Origin: Bostrychus sinensis
Lineage: Eukaryota > Chordata > Actinopteri > Gobiiformes > Eleotridae
Assembly: GCA_020698575.1 (NCBI GenBank)
Contig: CM036257.1
Span: 17,933,520-17,997,519 of the forward strand
Direction of reading: 5' to 3'
Length of the DNA stretch: 64,000 nt
In this document: piece by piece, positions 1-12,970 of the stretch
Numbering within the stretch: position 1 is the first letter of the stretch
How the letters are laid out: each line of letters starts with the position of its first letter
Made by a program: the position numbers and the translations under genes
Notes under the pieces: model-generated
Told to the model about the DNA's origin: nothing
The model's database searches: none
The model's input: only the letters and a program-made list of their open reading frames with translations

Positions 1-791
1 TTTACTGATGCCATAAAGAAACAAGCAGAGTGAAGGAGAGTGCAGAGTGCTGCTGTCTTTTAAACACAAACAGAAGGGGGAAAAAAGCTTTTTATTTCCT
101 TAAAAATTTCATATGATGCCATTTTATTACAAAATGAAAAATAGCCGTGAGGAATTGTTTTTTTTTAAATAAATGAATGAGTGCAGACTGGATGTAGAGG
201 GCTTGTTGATTGGTCAGTGCTTCCTGGAGTGGGTGGGGGTTCTTTTTGACCTTTTGTTGCTCTTACTTCCACTTGAGTAATATTAATTTACAGTAACAGC
301 ACTTTTACTTCAGTAAAGATTTTGAGTGCTTCTTTCACCTCTTCTTAATACATATTATGCGGCACTGGTTTGATTGATTGCTCTGTACTGACACTAAATC
401 AATGGCTGTGTCGCTAAATGGGGAATGTCTATTAGTCTAGTTATACAGAAAAACTGCACAGAAAATAAATTGAGAAAAAGGTGCAAAGAAAAACTGGGAC
501 AAAAATTGACAACATGTTGATAGGATGTTTAAGGTAGAGATAGGAACAGTATGATCTACAGGTACTGCTAGTCTTAAAACTAGAAGTTTGCAGTAAGCTA
601 ACTTGTCATCCACTGGCATTGACAAATTGTTTTGGGCTGTTGTTTGGAGAGTTTTATTTGTGTATTGTACTTTTAACATACTTGACATTGCATATACAAA
701 TTGTACAATATTTGCATGTTATACTCACTACATATGTGTTTGGCTCATGTCTCATCATGTCAGGGGTGTTTTTTAAATAAAGTCTCACAGG

Positions 792-792
<1 letters not shown>

Positions 793-829
<37 letters not shown>

Positions 830-840
830 TCTCACTCTCT
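793..840. repeat. (CT)n microsatellite
   Basis: About 15 uninterrupted CT units are followed by CTCACTCTCT-type interrupted units. Pure simple repeat with no coding meaning; the serine/leucine-rich frames across it are artefacts. Confidence 0.95.
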
Positions 841-1558
841 TTTGACAGTGGCGCAGGAATGTGTTGTCCCCTCTTCTGAACCGTGTCGAGTGTGTAGATG
901 CTGCCATTGGCAGATTAACTAGTACGAAATAATTATTTTCTTTAAAGTGAGCTTTGAAACTTTGCTCTGGGCCTGAAGCTTCATGTCGTGACTGCAAAGA
1001 TGTTAATGACAGATGTGACACCATTAAATATTTACAGTTAACCTACAGAAATGTACCAGCTGCAGCCCTTGAGCAATGTACATTTAAGTCTGTTAAACAC
1101 AGAAGAAAACTATAGCTTTAGCTTCATAATGGCAGAAGTGGAAAATAACTACATACTTCAAAGTTTTTTTTATGAATATTGTACTTTCTAAGTACATTTT
1201 CCAAAGTTTACCTCCATTTTTACTTGACTACATTTTAAAACATCACATACTTTTACTCAACTAAACTGTCTCTAAATACTGTCCTACTTGTAGAATTAGT
1301 AGTAGCAGCAGTATAGGACCAGTAGTAGTTATATTGGAAACAGTAGGAACAGTAAGTACCTTTGTGGTACCAAAAGAAAAGTTACAACCCTAATGGTATT
1401 GAATATTTTTTTATCAAGTTTCAATAGGACCCTTGTATGAATCAAATAAAAATAACAGAGAATAAATCTTACTAACTACTGGTTGTAACTTACAGCTAAT
1501 AATTTTGCTCCAAAAGTTGGTATTTTATTCAATATTATTGTGTTTTATGATTGTAGAA

Positions 1559-1895
1559 CAGTGGTTCCCAACCATTTTTCCAAGTGACCCCCATTTCATC
1601 AGTTGATATGTTGATGGCCCCCACCCATCGCCTTTCTGGCCTTAATAATTAGAAAAAATTAAGTCATTTATTAGGTAAATTTCACTGCACAACAAAAACA
1701 TCACAGAAGTATTATTAATATATTTTCAACAATTTCTAAACACATTTTTTGTGACCAATGCAATGCATTCGCCAGTCTTCCTTTTATTGTCTTTCAGCCC
1801 AAAGTTGGACCTCTTTTTCAAGAGGCCCTCTCAACCCACTGTGAAGTTCTGGGGACCACTAGTGAGGGTCCCGACCCACAGGTTGGGAATCAAGG
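1559..1895. mobile_element. Non-autonomous hAT-like MITE with perfect 8-bp target duplication
   Basis: The left end reads CAGTGGTTCCCAACC and the right end is its diverged inverse (GGTTGGGAATCAAGG). The insert is 337 bp with no transposase frame. It is flanked by identical 8-bp direct repeats TTGTAGAA at 1551-1558 and 1896-1903, the duplication length diagnostic of hAT transposition. The CAGTGGTTCCCAACC terminus is typical of Charlie-like hAT elements in vertebrates. Boundaries are read directly; family assignment is from the termini. Confidence 0.85.
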
Positions 1896-1914
1896 TTGTA
1901 GAAGATGAATTAGC

Positions 1915-2020
1915 ACACCATAGGTATCAGAAAAAGTATTGCTCAGGTACCGGTATCAAAAACCAGGTAGGCCTATCATTTAAGCACTGGTATCGAAAAA
2001 ATCTGAACGGTACCCAGCCT
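1915..2020. repeat. Cluster of GGTATC/GGTACC motifs, probable degraded interspersed repeat
   Basis: The motif GGTATC followed by an A-rich run recurs at about 1922, 1957 and 1989, with GGTACC at 1948 and 2009. This resembles palindrome-rich teleost repeat remnants directly downstream of the hAT element. No clean ends are visible. Confidence 0.35.
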
Positions 2021-5000
2021 TATTCTTGAGCAATAATATATTGTACATACTGTCATTTGGAGTACCTCTGCAAAATGGTCAGTGTTTTGTATTTCTATTA
2101 CAAAACATTTTCTTGACTCCGCAGAGGAATCCAAGCAATGCCCCCCTCCCCGCCACAGGCAAGCTACAGCAACAGTACACGTCCCTACATACCGCTCTGC
2201 TCCCAAAAGCCTTGTGTGTAATCAACATAATCAGATTAATATCCATGTTTACATAGCTTGGACAGGCCATTTCACGAAAGCTGTGTTATTTCACTGCACA
2301 GGAATCGGTAGTAAAAAATCTTAGCCTTTGATCTAATCTGAACATCTCCTTAATTCATTTCCGGGCGCTAACCGAGCAAGACTTCATCCCCTGACCTTCC
2401 CTAGACATACATTTGTGTCGTAATTAGGCATATGGGGTTTGTTCTCGTCAGTAAAATAATTTATTTTTTCAGTCTTGCCTTTGTGGCCTTGCATTTACTT
2501 TTTCTACGTTTCTACACTTTTGGATACTTCTTTCAGTTTACTTCTTCACTTAATGGCAGATGTTGAAAAAGACCAGGAAGAATACCAAAACATCTGTATA
2601 CCTTTCAGTTGTTTTTAAGCTACAACACACACTGAAATTACTCTTCATGTGTGCCATTTTTAATTTTAGCTGTGGGCACTTGGGGGATTTCCAGTTTTTG
2701 CATATTTCCCCAGCTGTCACTGAGTTATCCATCACCTACCGTACGATTTTGCATGTGTAGTAGAAGTTAGTTCAGCCACTGTTTACACACACCATTTCCC
2801 TCTGAGCTGTCGGTACATGTTGCTGTATGGACCCAGACCCATAGATTGATAGGCCTTGCATTTCTCGGCTGGGGTTAAACTTACAGTGGTAGATAATGAC
2901 AGCACATGAAGCGGAAGTATGTTCACGGCAACATGTTGTTAAATGCGTTTTATGACCTATTGCAAATAACAGTTGCCATTGTTGGGATAGTGGCCAGAAA
3001 CGTTGTCCTCAGTGGCACAAGTGAAGATGCTGGTAGAGAAGAGGCTCATACACTGCTTTTTTTACTATTCAAGTTTATGTTATGTGTTATCTCTTACCCG
3101 AAAGGTGAAAATGATTAAAAGAACCTCCTGAAAGTTGGTTTGAAGTTAGTAAGAGCAAGCAAGTTGGATGGAGATAAATAACTTTTAAAACTCATTTTGT
3201 AATCCAGTGCCATTAAAAAAAACTTTTAATATCAGTGTATATGCAGTTTCTAGCAGGGGCAGTTGCCAACTTTTATTTGCCAATAGCATTATGTGTACTC
3301 TTAAAGCAGCGCGATGTAACTTAGCTAGTTTCTTTGCTGTTTTTGGCTTATTTTTCTCTATGAATCTCCCCTGTATTTTAGAGTACAGCACCATCCTAAA
3401 TACTCACAAGTTCCATTGACTCCTGTGTGATCCCTCGCCCGGCTTTTCTTTAGTTTTCTCCTCTGTATCCATACAAAGTTTTTTCTGCCTTTGGGTCACT
3501 CAATCAAGAAATAAAGCCATGTCTAGCTTGTTGTTTGGCTAACAGCAATGTCCTGCTTTCTGTGCTGCACTTGGTGACAGTGCAGAGCTTAAACAAACCT
3601 TTGCTATCACAAGTTCAAGGATGGTACCATTTGTAAACAGTAGCTCTTGTACTGTATTTGTTTTCATCCTCCACTCCCTTTGTTTTACCAAAACACTTTC
3701 AGTCTTCTCCCATCAAAACAATAGGTTCTACACTGTACACCTGATCACATGTCAGGGCGCTGCTGTTACAGTAGTTTGGTTGGCGTTTGGCAGGTGACTC
3801 CAATGAATCCGCGTCTTCTTACATAACGTCATGTGTGCCGCGTTCCTCTGTAATGAGCAGCCCTGCGTCTGATTATCCTGTTTGGGACTGAGACACAGGG
3901 AGTGAATCAGACAGTGGAGCCATTGATAACAGTGAGGGGACAGGCAGGAGGCCCCCAGTGAGAGCCAAAGGGAATATACAAGCCCAGAACAACAGAGGAG
4001 GGATCGGAGCGGTGTTATTATGGGAGGGCACTGAGAAAAATGGGTGTGAAGAAAATGGTGCTATAGGAGACATGAAAAGGACCAAGACAGGGTGCTATAT
4101 AAGAGCCAGCCAAAGCGGGTCACAAGCCAGTGAACTTTTTGTGCAGGTCCCAATCCTTTTTATTGGAGAGGGATGCATCAGGAAGAGTGTCTATAAGAGT
4201 AATCTATTAACTGTTCTCCACATATGTTACCTAATGCAAGCTATATCCTTTGAGCAAATAATTCACTTGAATGTGGCCAAGTCAAGATAGCGTAAAAATA
4301 ACATGGAGTCACTGAGTCCATGGCGTTTCCTTCCAAAATAATTCACTTAAATGAACATAAAGACAAGTCAGGAAGGTTATGTCATCATTAACTTACGCAA
4401 GAAGGCCATAACGTACTCCACCTACCTCTATACATCAAGTGAGCTGCAACCTCGATAAGATTGCGTCCATAATGGCAGTGTTTCAAGCATAACACCACAC
4501 TACATTACACTACATTTTAATACATGTTTAAATTTTGCTGAGCAGTTACAGTGTATTTCCTCTAATTAGTTTGTCTGTGAGCCACTTTCCTATCTGCCGT
4601 TTCTCAGATTCACTGCCAGCCCCATTCCAGTCATAAACACACATGTTGATGTTATGAACCTGGAAGAAATAGGCCTTTTTGTTCTGTCCTTCAACTTTTA
4701 TTTCAGCCTTTGATCCAATAATGAGTTGCCAGATAAAAAAAACAAAAAACAAAAACAAAACAACATCACACAAAAGCATATTTATCGTTACTTTAGAGTA
4801 TTTTCAAAGCATGTTTTTTCTTTGGCGTAACTTAATGTTAGTTCAGGCTCCAGCAATATTGGCTTTCTTCTAAGATATCCATGTATAGGTGAATTTGTGA
4901 CGCTAAAATGCAGTATATGGCTCAACATCAGTGACATATTTATGCATAAGGACCCCTTAAATTATTCCAAAGTCAGTGGTGTGTTGTCTGTCCTTGTCAG

Positions 5001-6630
5001 TATTGAAGGCAGAGGTGTGCATGTCAGTGTGGTCATTATAGATTATTGATTGGTCATTGGTTTGTCTAGCAGCTTTCAGCCTGTTTATTACCCTCCAGGG
5101 GCTCTTACCTTGCTCTAGTCAGTCATTGTGTTTGGACGATTCTGCTCAGTCTGCATTAGTGCACAGCCATTATTGCACTTCAATGTGTTGCTGTACATGT
5201 AAAAGCAACCAATGCATGCTAATTAAACCCTAATCACTATTGTCAATCTCCATTTCAATCATCCACACACCTTAAACAGATCTTGGTATATATAGCAACT
5301 GTTCATAATGGTCCCATCACTCCTGAATGAATAATTAAAAGATAGGAACATTTATTTTGGGATTTTTATAGAGAGGAGTCTAACTTTATGGTCCCTCTAA
5401 GCACTAGCCGATCATACATATTTTTATTGTAACAAACAGTAGGGATGTATGTTATTGTTTTGCCCTGGATTTTAGCCTGTTCCTCGACAATGTTGGGCTT
5501 TAAATAACTTCCTCCCTGCTTGCGTCACCAGTCTCAGTGGACCCGGCCTGACATCTTGACTGCTCTTTTACAGTCTTCCTTTTGCTGCCATTTTCTTCTA
5601 ATGGACCTGTTTTGAAAATATTCTGTCTATATATCCTCTTAGTTGTGTGAATTTTGATGCGTATTGTATTGCTAGGTTTTTGCACAGCTAGTTGGATTAA
5701 CCAGCCATTAATGCTAACTAACTTGCAGTGGACAGTGATCAACATACTTCCTATGTACAGCCTGGGATTGGTTGAAACCATTTAGAGATACAAAGCCTTG
5801 TTTAAAGCCCACCCTATTTTAAATAAACCATTTCTTTACAAAACATCCTGAATGGGAGAGTCTCATGAGCCACTTCACTAAGAAAGTGAATTGTTTTGGC
5901 CGGCCAGGGTAACCCATAGTGTTTTTTTCAATTGTTACAAAAAAGCTTGGTCTATATATTTGTTAAACAATGAGTTACTTGTTACTAAAGGTTAACATAC
6001 TGTAAAAACAGCCCATGTTTGTAATAGCAGCCATGTTACTGTATATGAAGCGAAATGTATCAGACTTGCCAGATTTCCCTTTGTGCATTGTGAGCTAATA
6101 TTAAATACAATATTCTGTATCTCATAAAGCATTGTCATCTGTGAGGTGACAATGACACCAGAGCCGTCTGATCATGTGATTGTGTAGTAAGTTGGTGTAA
6201 TTTTATACCACACTGTCTCTGTAACTCTCTCTTGTCACTGAAGTCAGCTCAGGACAAGACATGCCTGAAACTGACCTCCTCAGAGACCACAGAGGCCACA
6301 ATCAAACTACAAATTGAAACAAAATAAACAAGAATGTATTTATTGAATACAAGAGGGCAAGAAGTGCAGCACTGAGACATCACAGTTCATTACAGTTCCT
6401 GGGTCCAGACACTGATCCAGATCAACACCAAAAACAAATAATTTATTGATTCATTCATTTGTGATCTCCCATTTTTTAAACTTCGACTATAACTTTTTGA
6501 GTTGTCTTGCTAACAGACAACCCAATATGAGCAAAAATAAAACCTCTAAGACGCCCCAAAAGTAATTTGAAATGAAAAACAGCATTTATCATCACCTACA
6601 TCATGTGTAATCATAATAACATTTTCCTTC

Positions 6631-6785
6631 TAGGATCGCTGCAGCAAATCGTCTACCTTCTAGTGTGCAGGGATTTCCATATTTACCTGGCATAGATTTT
6701 TAGGCCGGATGGAACCCTGTCCATTTATCCAGGCTTGGGACCAGTATAAGGAGTGCACTGTATGACCCCCTATGGCTGGATTAAA
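6631..6785. repeat. Interspersed repeat family D, copy 1
   Basis: The segment holds the ordered blocks 'GCAGCAAATCGTCTACCTTC', 'GTGCAGGGATTTCCATATT', 'GGCATAG', 'CCGGATGGAACCC', 'TTTATCCAGGC' and 'TTGGGACCAGTATAA'. The same order recurs at 7703 and, in part or inverted, at 15910, 19915, 29826 and 61825. It belongs to the widespread teleost repeat with the motif GGGCATCCGGCGTAAAA on its other strand. No coding capacity. Confidence 0.6.
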
Positions 6786-7181
6786 CACGATCAAATGTTT
6801 ACTTTTGAATATGGCCTAAACAGCCTCTCATATAATGTCCTCTACCTCTGTACTGACATAAACATCGACATAAACCTGAGTCTATTGTATAAGCAGTACA
6901 AGCCTAAGCATTTAGTGACTCATCATTAGATGCACAGCCTATAGTATTTTTACTTTATATTGATTGTGGCTGCTTGAAGCAGACTTTTAACATGCTTATT
7001 TTACAGTGTTGTCATAAATTTATATGGGCCATGTACACTTAGGGCCAACTAACTTTTAATGTTTGTCCCATAGCTTTTAGTACTAAGTATTAAGGATGTC
7101 TTTTCTAAATAGTGCCTGCAAGATGCTAGTTATTCATTGTGTACTCCTCGCTCCTTTTTGAACTCATTCACCCTTGCTGCC

Positions 7182-7192
7182 GCCGCCATCTT
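7182..7192 (-). promoter_or_regulatory. YY1-like site
   Basis: GCCGCCATCTT is the reverse complement of the YY1 core AAGATGGCGGC. It lies just upstream of the long GT repeat. Sequence match only; there is no evidence that a promoter is here. Confidence 0.3.
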
Positions 7193-7265
7193 TTTTTTTT
7201 TATCCATCTATTTTTCATCTGCCCTGGTCCTGATGCGGCACTAACAGCTCAGTGCAGTATGAGAG

Positions 7266-7271
<6 letters not shown>

Positions 7272-7326
<55 letters not shown>

Positions 7327-7372
7327 CGTGCGCGTGCGTGCATGTGTGTGTGCGTGTGGGTGTGGGTGTGTC
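7272..7372. repeat. (GT)n microsatellite with GTGC/GTGG tail
   Basis: About 24 uninterrupted GT units are followed by TGCG, CGTG and GTGGGT variants. Long alternating purine-pyrimidine DNA of this kind can adopt Z-form. A cysteine/valine-rich open frame across it is an artefact of the repeat. Confidence 0.95.
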
Positions 7373-7702
7373 TTTAGCGCTGGTGGGAGGAGAGCGTTTG
7401 AAGGTGATCCTGGTGCAGCTGCTGTATTTGTTATAGCTGGGGCAGTGTAACGTCCTCTAATCTGCGCAAGAAGTGAAGTGTCTGAAAGATTTAAGGACGG
7501 TCCACCTCATATATTTTAGTGCTGGTGCAGAGCTGAAAAACCCACTGACCTCCAGAGAAGAGAGATGTTGGGAACATCTTTTTGCTTGTACGATCTAAAG
7601 GAAAACAATTTAAAGTGAATAAAAGGATTTGGTAATAACTATTCAAAGCAATACACTTGGACCTTCACCAAATTTACTATTTAGAAGTGCCATTTGGCTT
7701 TT

Positions 7703-7865
7703 TCCTTCTGAGGTTGCCACTGCAAATCATCTACCTTCATGCGTCCAGTGTCTTGCATATTGATTTCGCAAAGGTTTTTTGTTAAATACCCTTCCCAGCT
7801 GACACCCCTCTCGATTTATCCAGGTTTGGGACAGGCATAAAGCGCACAATTGTTTATGGCCCCCT
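7703..7865. repeat. Interspersed repeat family D, copy 2
   Basis: It repeats the block order of the copy at 6631: GCAAATCATCTACCTTC, GTCTTGCATATTGATTT, CGCAAAGGTTTT, TACCCTTCCCAGC, TTTATCCAGG, TTTGGGACAGGCATAA, then ATGGCCCCC. It is in the same orientation about 1.07 kb downstream of that copy. Confidence 0.6.
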
Positions 7866-9415
7866 TTTCAACAATATGCAGACAAATGCACATTTAGATA
7901 TGCCCATTAGAAAGGTTAAAAAGGCACATAATTTTTAAGGTATATACAAAAGGTACAGTAAGTTTTTCTTCAACACAAAAGGCTGCAAAGTGAGGCTGCT
8001 GGACAGAAATAAGTAAATGATCCTGACTACAGTTTGCATGAAAGAAATCCCAGGGGTATGCCCAGAGAATATCTTCCTGGAATCCCCTGAATATGTCCCA
8101 CGACTTTGACCAGAGATTACTGTCCAGTACTTTTTTCACTTGTTTTTGTCAGGTTTTCTTTTCTGTGGGAAAGCTGGCAGCACTGTATACAACAAATTAC
8201 ACACACATATGGCTTTTATTTATTTACATCAGACTTGATTTGCAAAAATATGAAGAAAACGTCCAAAGAATCACTTATTGAGTTGCAAGTTAATTTAATC
8301 TAGATACACACGGGACACACTCAGAGACTTGCAAGTTCAAGGCGGCTGCTGTGTGCACTGTTAATGGGACGTCCTATTAAATCTTCCACAACCACGTCAC
8401 TAATGTACAGCTCTGCTTAATGTGATCGCCCTGTGACTTCCAAAACATCACTCCTCCACATCTCCCTGCTTTACATAAACAGTAAAATATAGTACCAAGA
8501 TTGGTTTCAAGGACTTTTGATCATTATCTAACAATAAGAGACATGATTCAAGCACTGTAAAGAAGTTAAATTGACTTTTTTTTTTAGCTTTTAACCACGT
8601 TATAATATAGTTTGCATACCAAAACATACCAAAGTAGTATTTTGTTTTATTCATGCATGTTTGAGTAATCCTGTGTGCTGATCTGCTGCCCATTTCAACA
8701 GCTGGAAACGCTCGGTCTCACAACTGTACACATAAAAACAGGAAATGGTCCTGCATGTTTCTAAAGCCCGTGTACCTTCCTTCCTGGAATTTAAATGTTT
8801 GTTTGTTTTTTAAAGAAAATTGCAATTACAATTCATTTTTATCCCTCCTTAAAATCTGAACTCTTTAAAATAAATTTTTATTACGTCCCAAAAAGCAAGT
8901 AGTGGTTATGTAAGTAAATGTTTCTGACCACACACTCTGTACTCTTTATGAATATGTCTACTCTGGTCTTAAGAGAAACTATAGGCCACTGTTTGTGTTT
9001 GTAAAGTGCTTGTGAGTGATTAGGCCATTTTGGACCAGTTAACTGCATTAGTAGTGGACTAAGGCCTGTATTCTGTCCCTCCTGTGTTAAGCAGACAAAT
9101 TAAAGTAATAAACCAGAGCAACAACAGGCATCTTGTTCAGCTTTTGGCCAAAAAACAAACGTCGTTTTAAAGCTGATTCCTCTCACATGTCTGTTTGTAT
9201 GCAGGATACAACAAACATGGAATTTTGTTTACAGTAATGTTTAATAATTTAATTTTGGATTTGTAACTTGTAAATGTCAGGACCATGGGCCTTATCATAA
9301 GGTGATATTAGACCCATAATCAGTGTTTTGTAATGTGACACACAGTTGTAAGAAAATACAGATTCTGTAAAATATCAGAATATGAGAATATGCAGTTGCA
9401 ATACTCATTGTTCTG

Positions 9416-9497
9416 ATTCATTCATTCATCTTCTGCTGCTTATTCCTGTTAGGGGCCCCGGGTGACTGGAGCCTATCCCAGCAGATATAGGCCAATA
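9416..9497. repeat. Interspersed repeat family C, copy 1 (truncated)
   Basis: ATTCATTCATCTTCTGCTGC is followed by TTATTCCTGTTAGGGG, then GACTGGAGCCTATCCCAGCA and TATAGGCC. This is the head of a very common teleost repeat ('GGGTCGCGGG...GGAGCCTATCCCAGC'), also found at 12661, 16206 and 21121. Confidence 0.7.
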
Positions 9498-9594
9498 ATA
9501 TAATGTAGTTCATAAAAGTTTGTGCTTGTAGTTGTTTACTAGTATACAGGTGAGGGTTTCCAAAATCAAATTGTTAGGAAAAAATTTGAATATA

Positions 9595-9845
9595 CAGTTG
9601 ACACCAGAAGTTTACATACATGCTATAAAAAGACACAAAACATTTTTTTTCTCACTATATGACTTTAAATTAGACTAAACTTCTCATGTTCTAGGTCAGT
9701 AAGAATTAACAAAATTATTTCTATTTGCTAAATACAAAAATAATGAAAGAGATTATATAGACTTATATTGTGATATATATTGCCAGACTATTGTAAATAC
9801 ACACCACTAATGACAACAACCAATGTATCTTGTGGCAGTTTACAG
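9595..9845 (+). mobile_element. Tc1/mariner-like element remnant (5' inverted-repeat end)
   Basis: After a TA dinucleotide the sequence CAGTTGACACCAGAAGTTTA opens a block closely resembling the long inverted repeat of fish Tc1-like transposons, which share 'CAGTTGA...AGAAGTTTACATACA'. The block continues with AAAAGACACAAAACA and ATTTCTATTTGCTAAATAC, which I also recall from fish Tc1 ends. No transposase frame and no convincing opposite end are present, so this is a truncated or decayed copy. The right boundary is approximate. Confidence 0.75.
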
Positions 9846-10969
9846 TAGTTTTGGATTTATTGGTAGAGTTGGCGTCTATATAAATGTCTATACATACATT
9901 TACAAATATCCTTTTGTCAGTAAGCTAAAACTGGCCCATGCTAAAGGAATGATATTTAATGTTAATTTTTAAGGTTATGGATAAACCCAACTTAATACAA
10001 CTCTAGTGCTATGTTTATTTCTTATTATTTGACTTGTGTCTACAATCAAATAGGTGCATGCACACATGACAGTAAATAAAAGAAGAAATGATATGCAGTC
10101 AAAGACTACAAAGATTTCATGGTTTAGATCCTCTCTCATGTTTCTATAAGAATCTAATTAATTCAACATGCTTCTATAATTTTGTTTGACATACATTTAC
10201 TTCAATTTAATAAGTTACATGCTCAGACATTTTTCATGCAGCTATATCATTTACAAATTGCTGAATTAGAGACATAACTCAACTCTTTGTCATTTTTATG
10301 TGATATAAACCATGGCTTATTTGGACATGAGCGGTTGGACTTATTTCACCCTACACTTGAGCTTTTTGCCAAAATGTGGATCAGATGTAAAGCAATAATG
10401 TAATTTGAGGTCTAAGGACATATAAAAACACTGTGTTAATTAAAACCATGCTTATAGTGTCTGTTTCTCAGAAGTCTTTTGCTCTTCTCATGTCCGACTT
10501 TAGGAGCGAGATCCATATCGGGCTATGGCAGGGGGTCAGCTATGGGAGTGGATTTGTTATTTCAACCCAGTTAGAGAGCCAGGTCTCGTGGGGTCAAACT
10601 CTGGCCAGTGTTGGGGCCTGATAGTGATCCAGTCCTGGGGGGTCCTTCCTGCGTCCAGCCTGTTGTTATTGTTGTTGTTTGGCTCCAGTTGCTGTTGGTG
10701 ACTAGCAGCCGCACAGATGAAGGGACGAGCACAGAGAAAACACACAAAATGTGGGAGGTATAAGGCATAGGTTAAAGGGTGTGGATACTCTGATGTAGGT
10801 AACACTGTTGTCTCATAATAAAGACTAACAGGTGTGTTTAATGTTGCTCAGTATTTATCTGCATTGGGGAACAATATTTACTTTAGACATTATCTGCACT
10901 TTTATTATCTTCTATCTTGTGTACGTATCTTTTTGTATAAGCTATTAGATCAAATATAGGCCAATACAT

Positions 10970-11168
10970 TACCAAAAACAAAACCATACATAAAGACAAA
11001 ACCATGGAAAATCCTGGACCAAACCACGATTTGGCCATACTCCAAACATCACATTTAAGCCCCAACCAGAGCAGAATTAAAACAGGAATAAAACAAAATC
11101 AGGACTTAAACTGCAAAAGACTCCTGTGGACCACCAGTGGTACTCACATCAGAGTTTGAGAATCACTG
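10970..11168. mobile_element. Decayed hAT-like element with CTAAACC-type internal repeats
   Basis: The right end reads CCACCAGTGGTACTCACATC then AGAGTTTGAGAATCACTG, the inverse of the CAGTGGTTCTCAAA terminus also seen at 23057. The body contains degenerate units (AAACCATGG, GGACCAAACCA, AGGACTTAAACTG) of the minisatellite seen in related copies. No left terminus is recognisable. Confidence 0.5.
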
Positions 11169-11377
11169 TGGTTGTGTGCTATAGTAATATGCAGGCAGTT
11201 TTTCCACATTTTATTTCAATGTGACTTGCTGATAACTACTGATTTTATGACTAGTATCTATTTTTTTCTTTAGCCAGTTGTACCTAAGAAATCACATTTA
11301 TTTCAGAAATGTATATTAAACAAATTTTGCATACATTCGAAGTAGGAGTGTAACAATATATTAAAATCACAGCTCCG

Positions 11378-11378
<1 letters not shown>

Positions 11379-11408
<30 letters not shown>
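11379..11408. repeat. Poly(T) run, 30 bp
   Basis: Thirty uninterrupted T residues inside the candidate element at 11343-12166. It could be the poly(A) tail of a retroposed sequence on the other strand, but no retroposon body is recognisable next to it. Confidence 0.9.
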
Positions 11409-11410
<2 letters not shown>

Positions 11411-11607
11411 GGTTTGGTTTGGCACATTTTAGGTAAGAAAAAAACAAAAACAAAAAATCTGCAAAATATATTTATCTGCTACCGTGTAATGTGGTTACTG
11501 TTAAATATCTCTCTGTAGCCTGTGATGTCTATCCATCTGTGGTCAGTGACACGGCCGCATGCACCACAGAGGTCACAGAGGTCCAGACCTCAGTACTGTA
11601 TAACTGA

Positions 11608-11735
11608 ACCAGGACTAAACCATGTCTAAACCAAGCCTAATCCAGGATTAAACCAGGTCTAAACCAGGACTAAACCATGTCTAAATCAGGACTAATCCAG
11701 GACTAAACAAGGTCTAAATCATTACGCCAGGACTA
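11608..11735 (+). repeat. CTAAACCAGG(A/T) minisatellite, array 1
   Basis: Roughly ten imperfect 11-12 bp units alternate AGGACTAAACC and ATGTCTAAACC or AGGTCTAAACC. The same unit appears at 18171, 23152, 27531, 28173 and 30005, on either strand. Confidence 0.85.
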
Positions 11736-12660
11736 AACAATGTGTCATGTGGGTTATTGCTTTAGCTTGATTTGAATAATTTGATAAAGGCTGCTTAAAT
11801 GCATAATGACTTTTACAGTCGAGTGATGGCATTTTAAGTGCGTTAACAAATTGGACATGTTGCCTGCTTCATACCTTATCTCCAAAGCCAAAATGTTCCC
11901 CATACAGGAGGCTGTCGTGAGGTACGAGGGTAATCGAGCTCTGGCTTTGTGTTTGCCATGGTAGACCTGATTTAGTCCTGGATTAGCCTTGGTTTATGCA
12001 GTCCATCACTTAATAGCGTCTGTGTGGAAACTCGCGTGTGAAAGTTCCACCGCGCTAAATCATTAAATTTAATTATAAATATTATTGTACCTGTACACAA
12101 GTCGGTTGAACCGAACATGCCGTACCAAAACGATTCACTACAACCACGTGTACCGTTACACCCCAATAAGTTGCTGTGTTGTTGTATTGTCCACTGTTTA
12201 AACCAATATCAAATTTTGTTACTCTGTTGCTGTATGGAAAAATTAGGCTCACATCATTAGAGTGTATTTGGTGACACTTTTGACTCCCTTGATCCCTGTA
12301 TTGTTTTATTAATCAGCTGTCTCTCGTGTCGTCTCTTCACACGGTGCAAGTGATGAACCAGGCCCAAATTAGCCACAGCTGACAGCCCCAGACAGACTGA
12401 TGTGGTTCCCAGAGCTCAAGTTCAAGTCCTGGCAAATAGTTTCCTAAAAGATTAAATTATGAAAATTTAAATCCATTGAAGCTTAGTACATGAAAAAGAG
12501 TCATATTTCACAGTGATTTATAGCTGACCAGGACCTTTGAAGTGTTTCAAAATGGGGTCAGATTTCAAAATATAAAAAAGACCTAAGTCACTTGGGCCAA
12601 ATGACCTCAAACAGTCTCACAGCTTTTTAGTAAAGCTAGGACGGAAGTGCATGACTTGTC

Positions 12661-12970
12661 GTTCATTCATTGATCTTCTTCTGCTTATTCCTGTTAGGTG
12701 TTGAAGGAGCCTATCCAAACAACTATGAGCCATAGGCGGGCCAGTGGCCAGTTCTTTGCAAGGCTAATACACTGACAGACAACCATTCACTCTCACATTC
12801 ACATTATTCACTAGACTAGGAGCAAGTGAGAGTTACCACTTCTCCCTTTACAATATGTATTTGTGTCAGCCCTGCAACTAATTAGCCATTGTCCAAAGTA
12901 GTTTCTGCCAAGGCCCATAGTCCTGGGATAGGTTTAGCCATGAGTAAGTGGAACAAGGCGCCTGAATTAC
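12661..12970. repeat. Interspersed repeat family C, copy 2 (longest)
   Basis: It begins CATTCATTGATCTTCTTCTG and TTATTCCTGTTAGG. It continues with GGAGCCTATCC, AACTATGAGCCATAGGCGGG, ACAGACAACCATTCACTCTC and AGCCCTGCAACTAATTAGCC, and ends near GCCCATAGTCCTGGGATAGG. It is the fullest copy in the window and links the head blocks at 9416 with the tail blocks at 20705. Confidence 0.7.

Larger units (their letters stand above)
11343..12166. mobile_element. Candidate non-autonomous DNA element with GGRGTGTAAC termini
   Basis: The left end TAGGAGTGTAACAATA is mirrored at the right end by TACCGTTACACCCCAA. The right arm carries the GAACCGAACATGCCGTACC motif of a common vertebrate 'GGGGTGTAACGGTAC' element. 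Inside are a 30-bp T run, a CTAAACC minisatellite (11608-11735) and its inverted counterpart (11963-11998). I could not match an 8-bp target duplication, so the exact limits are uncertain. Confidence 0.45.

Noticed and set aside
4090..4110. TATA-like CTATATAAGAGCC
   Set aside because: No downstream exon with a good frame or donor and no other promoter hallmarks; single TATA-like strings are expected by chance in AT-rich DNA.
7139..7450. 103-codon + strand frame rich in Val and Cys
   Set aside because: Created by the GT microsatellite; not a protein gene.
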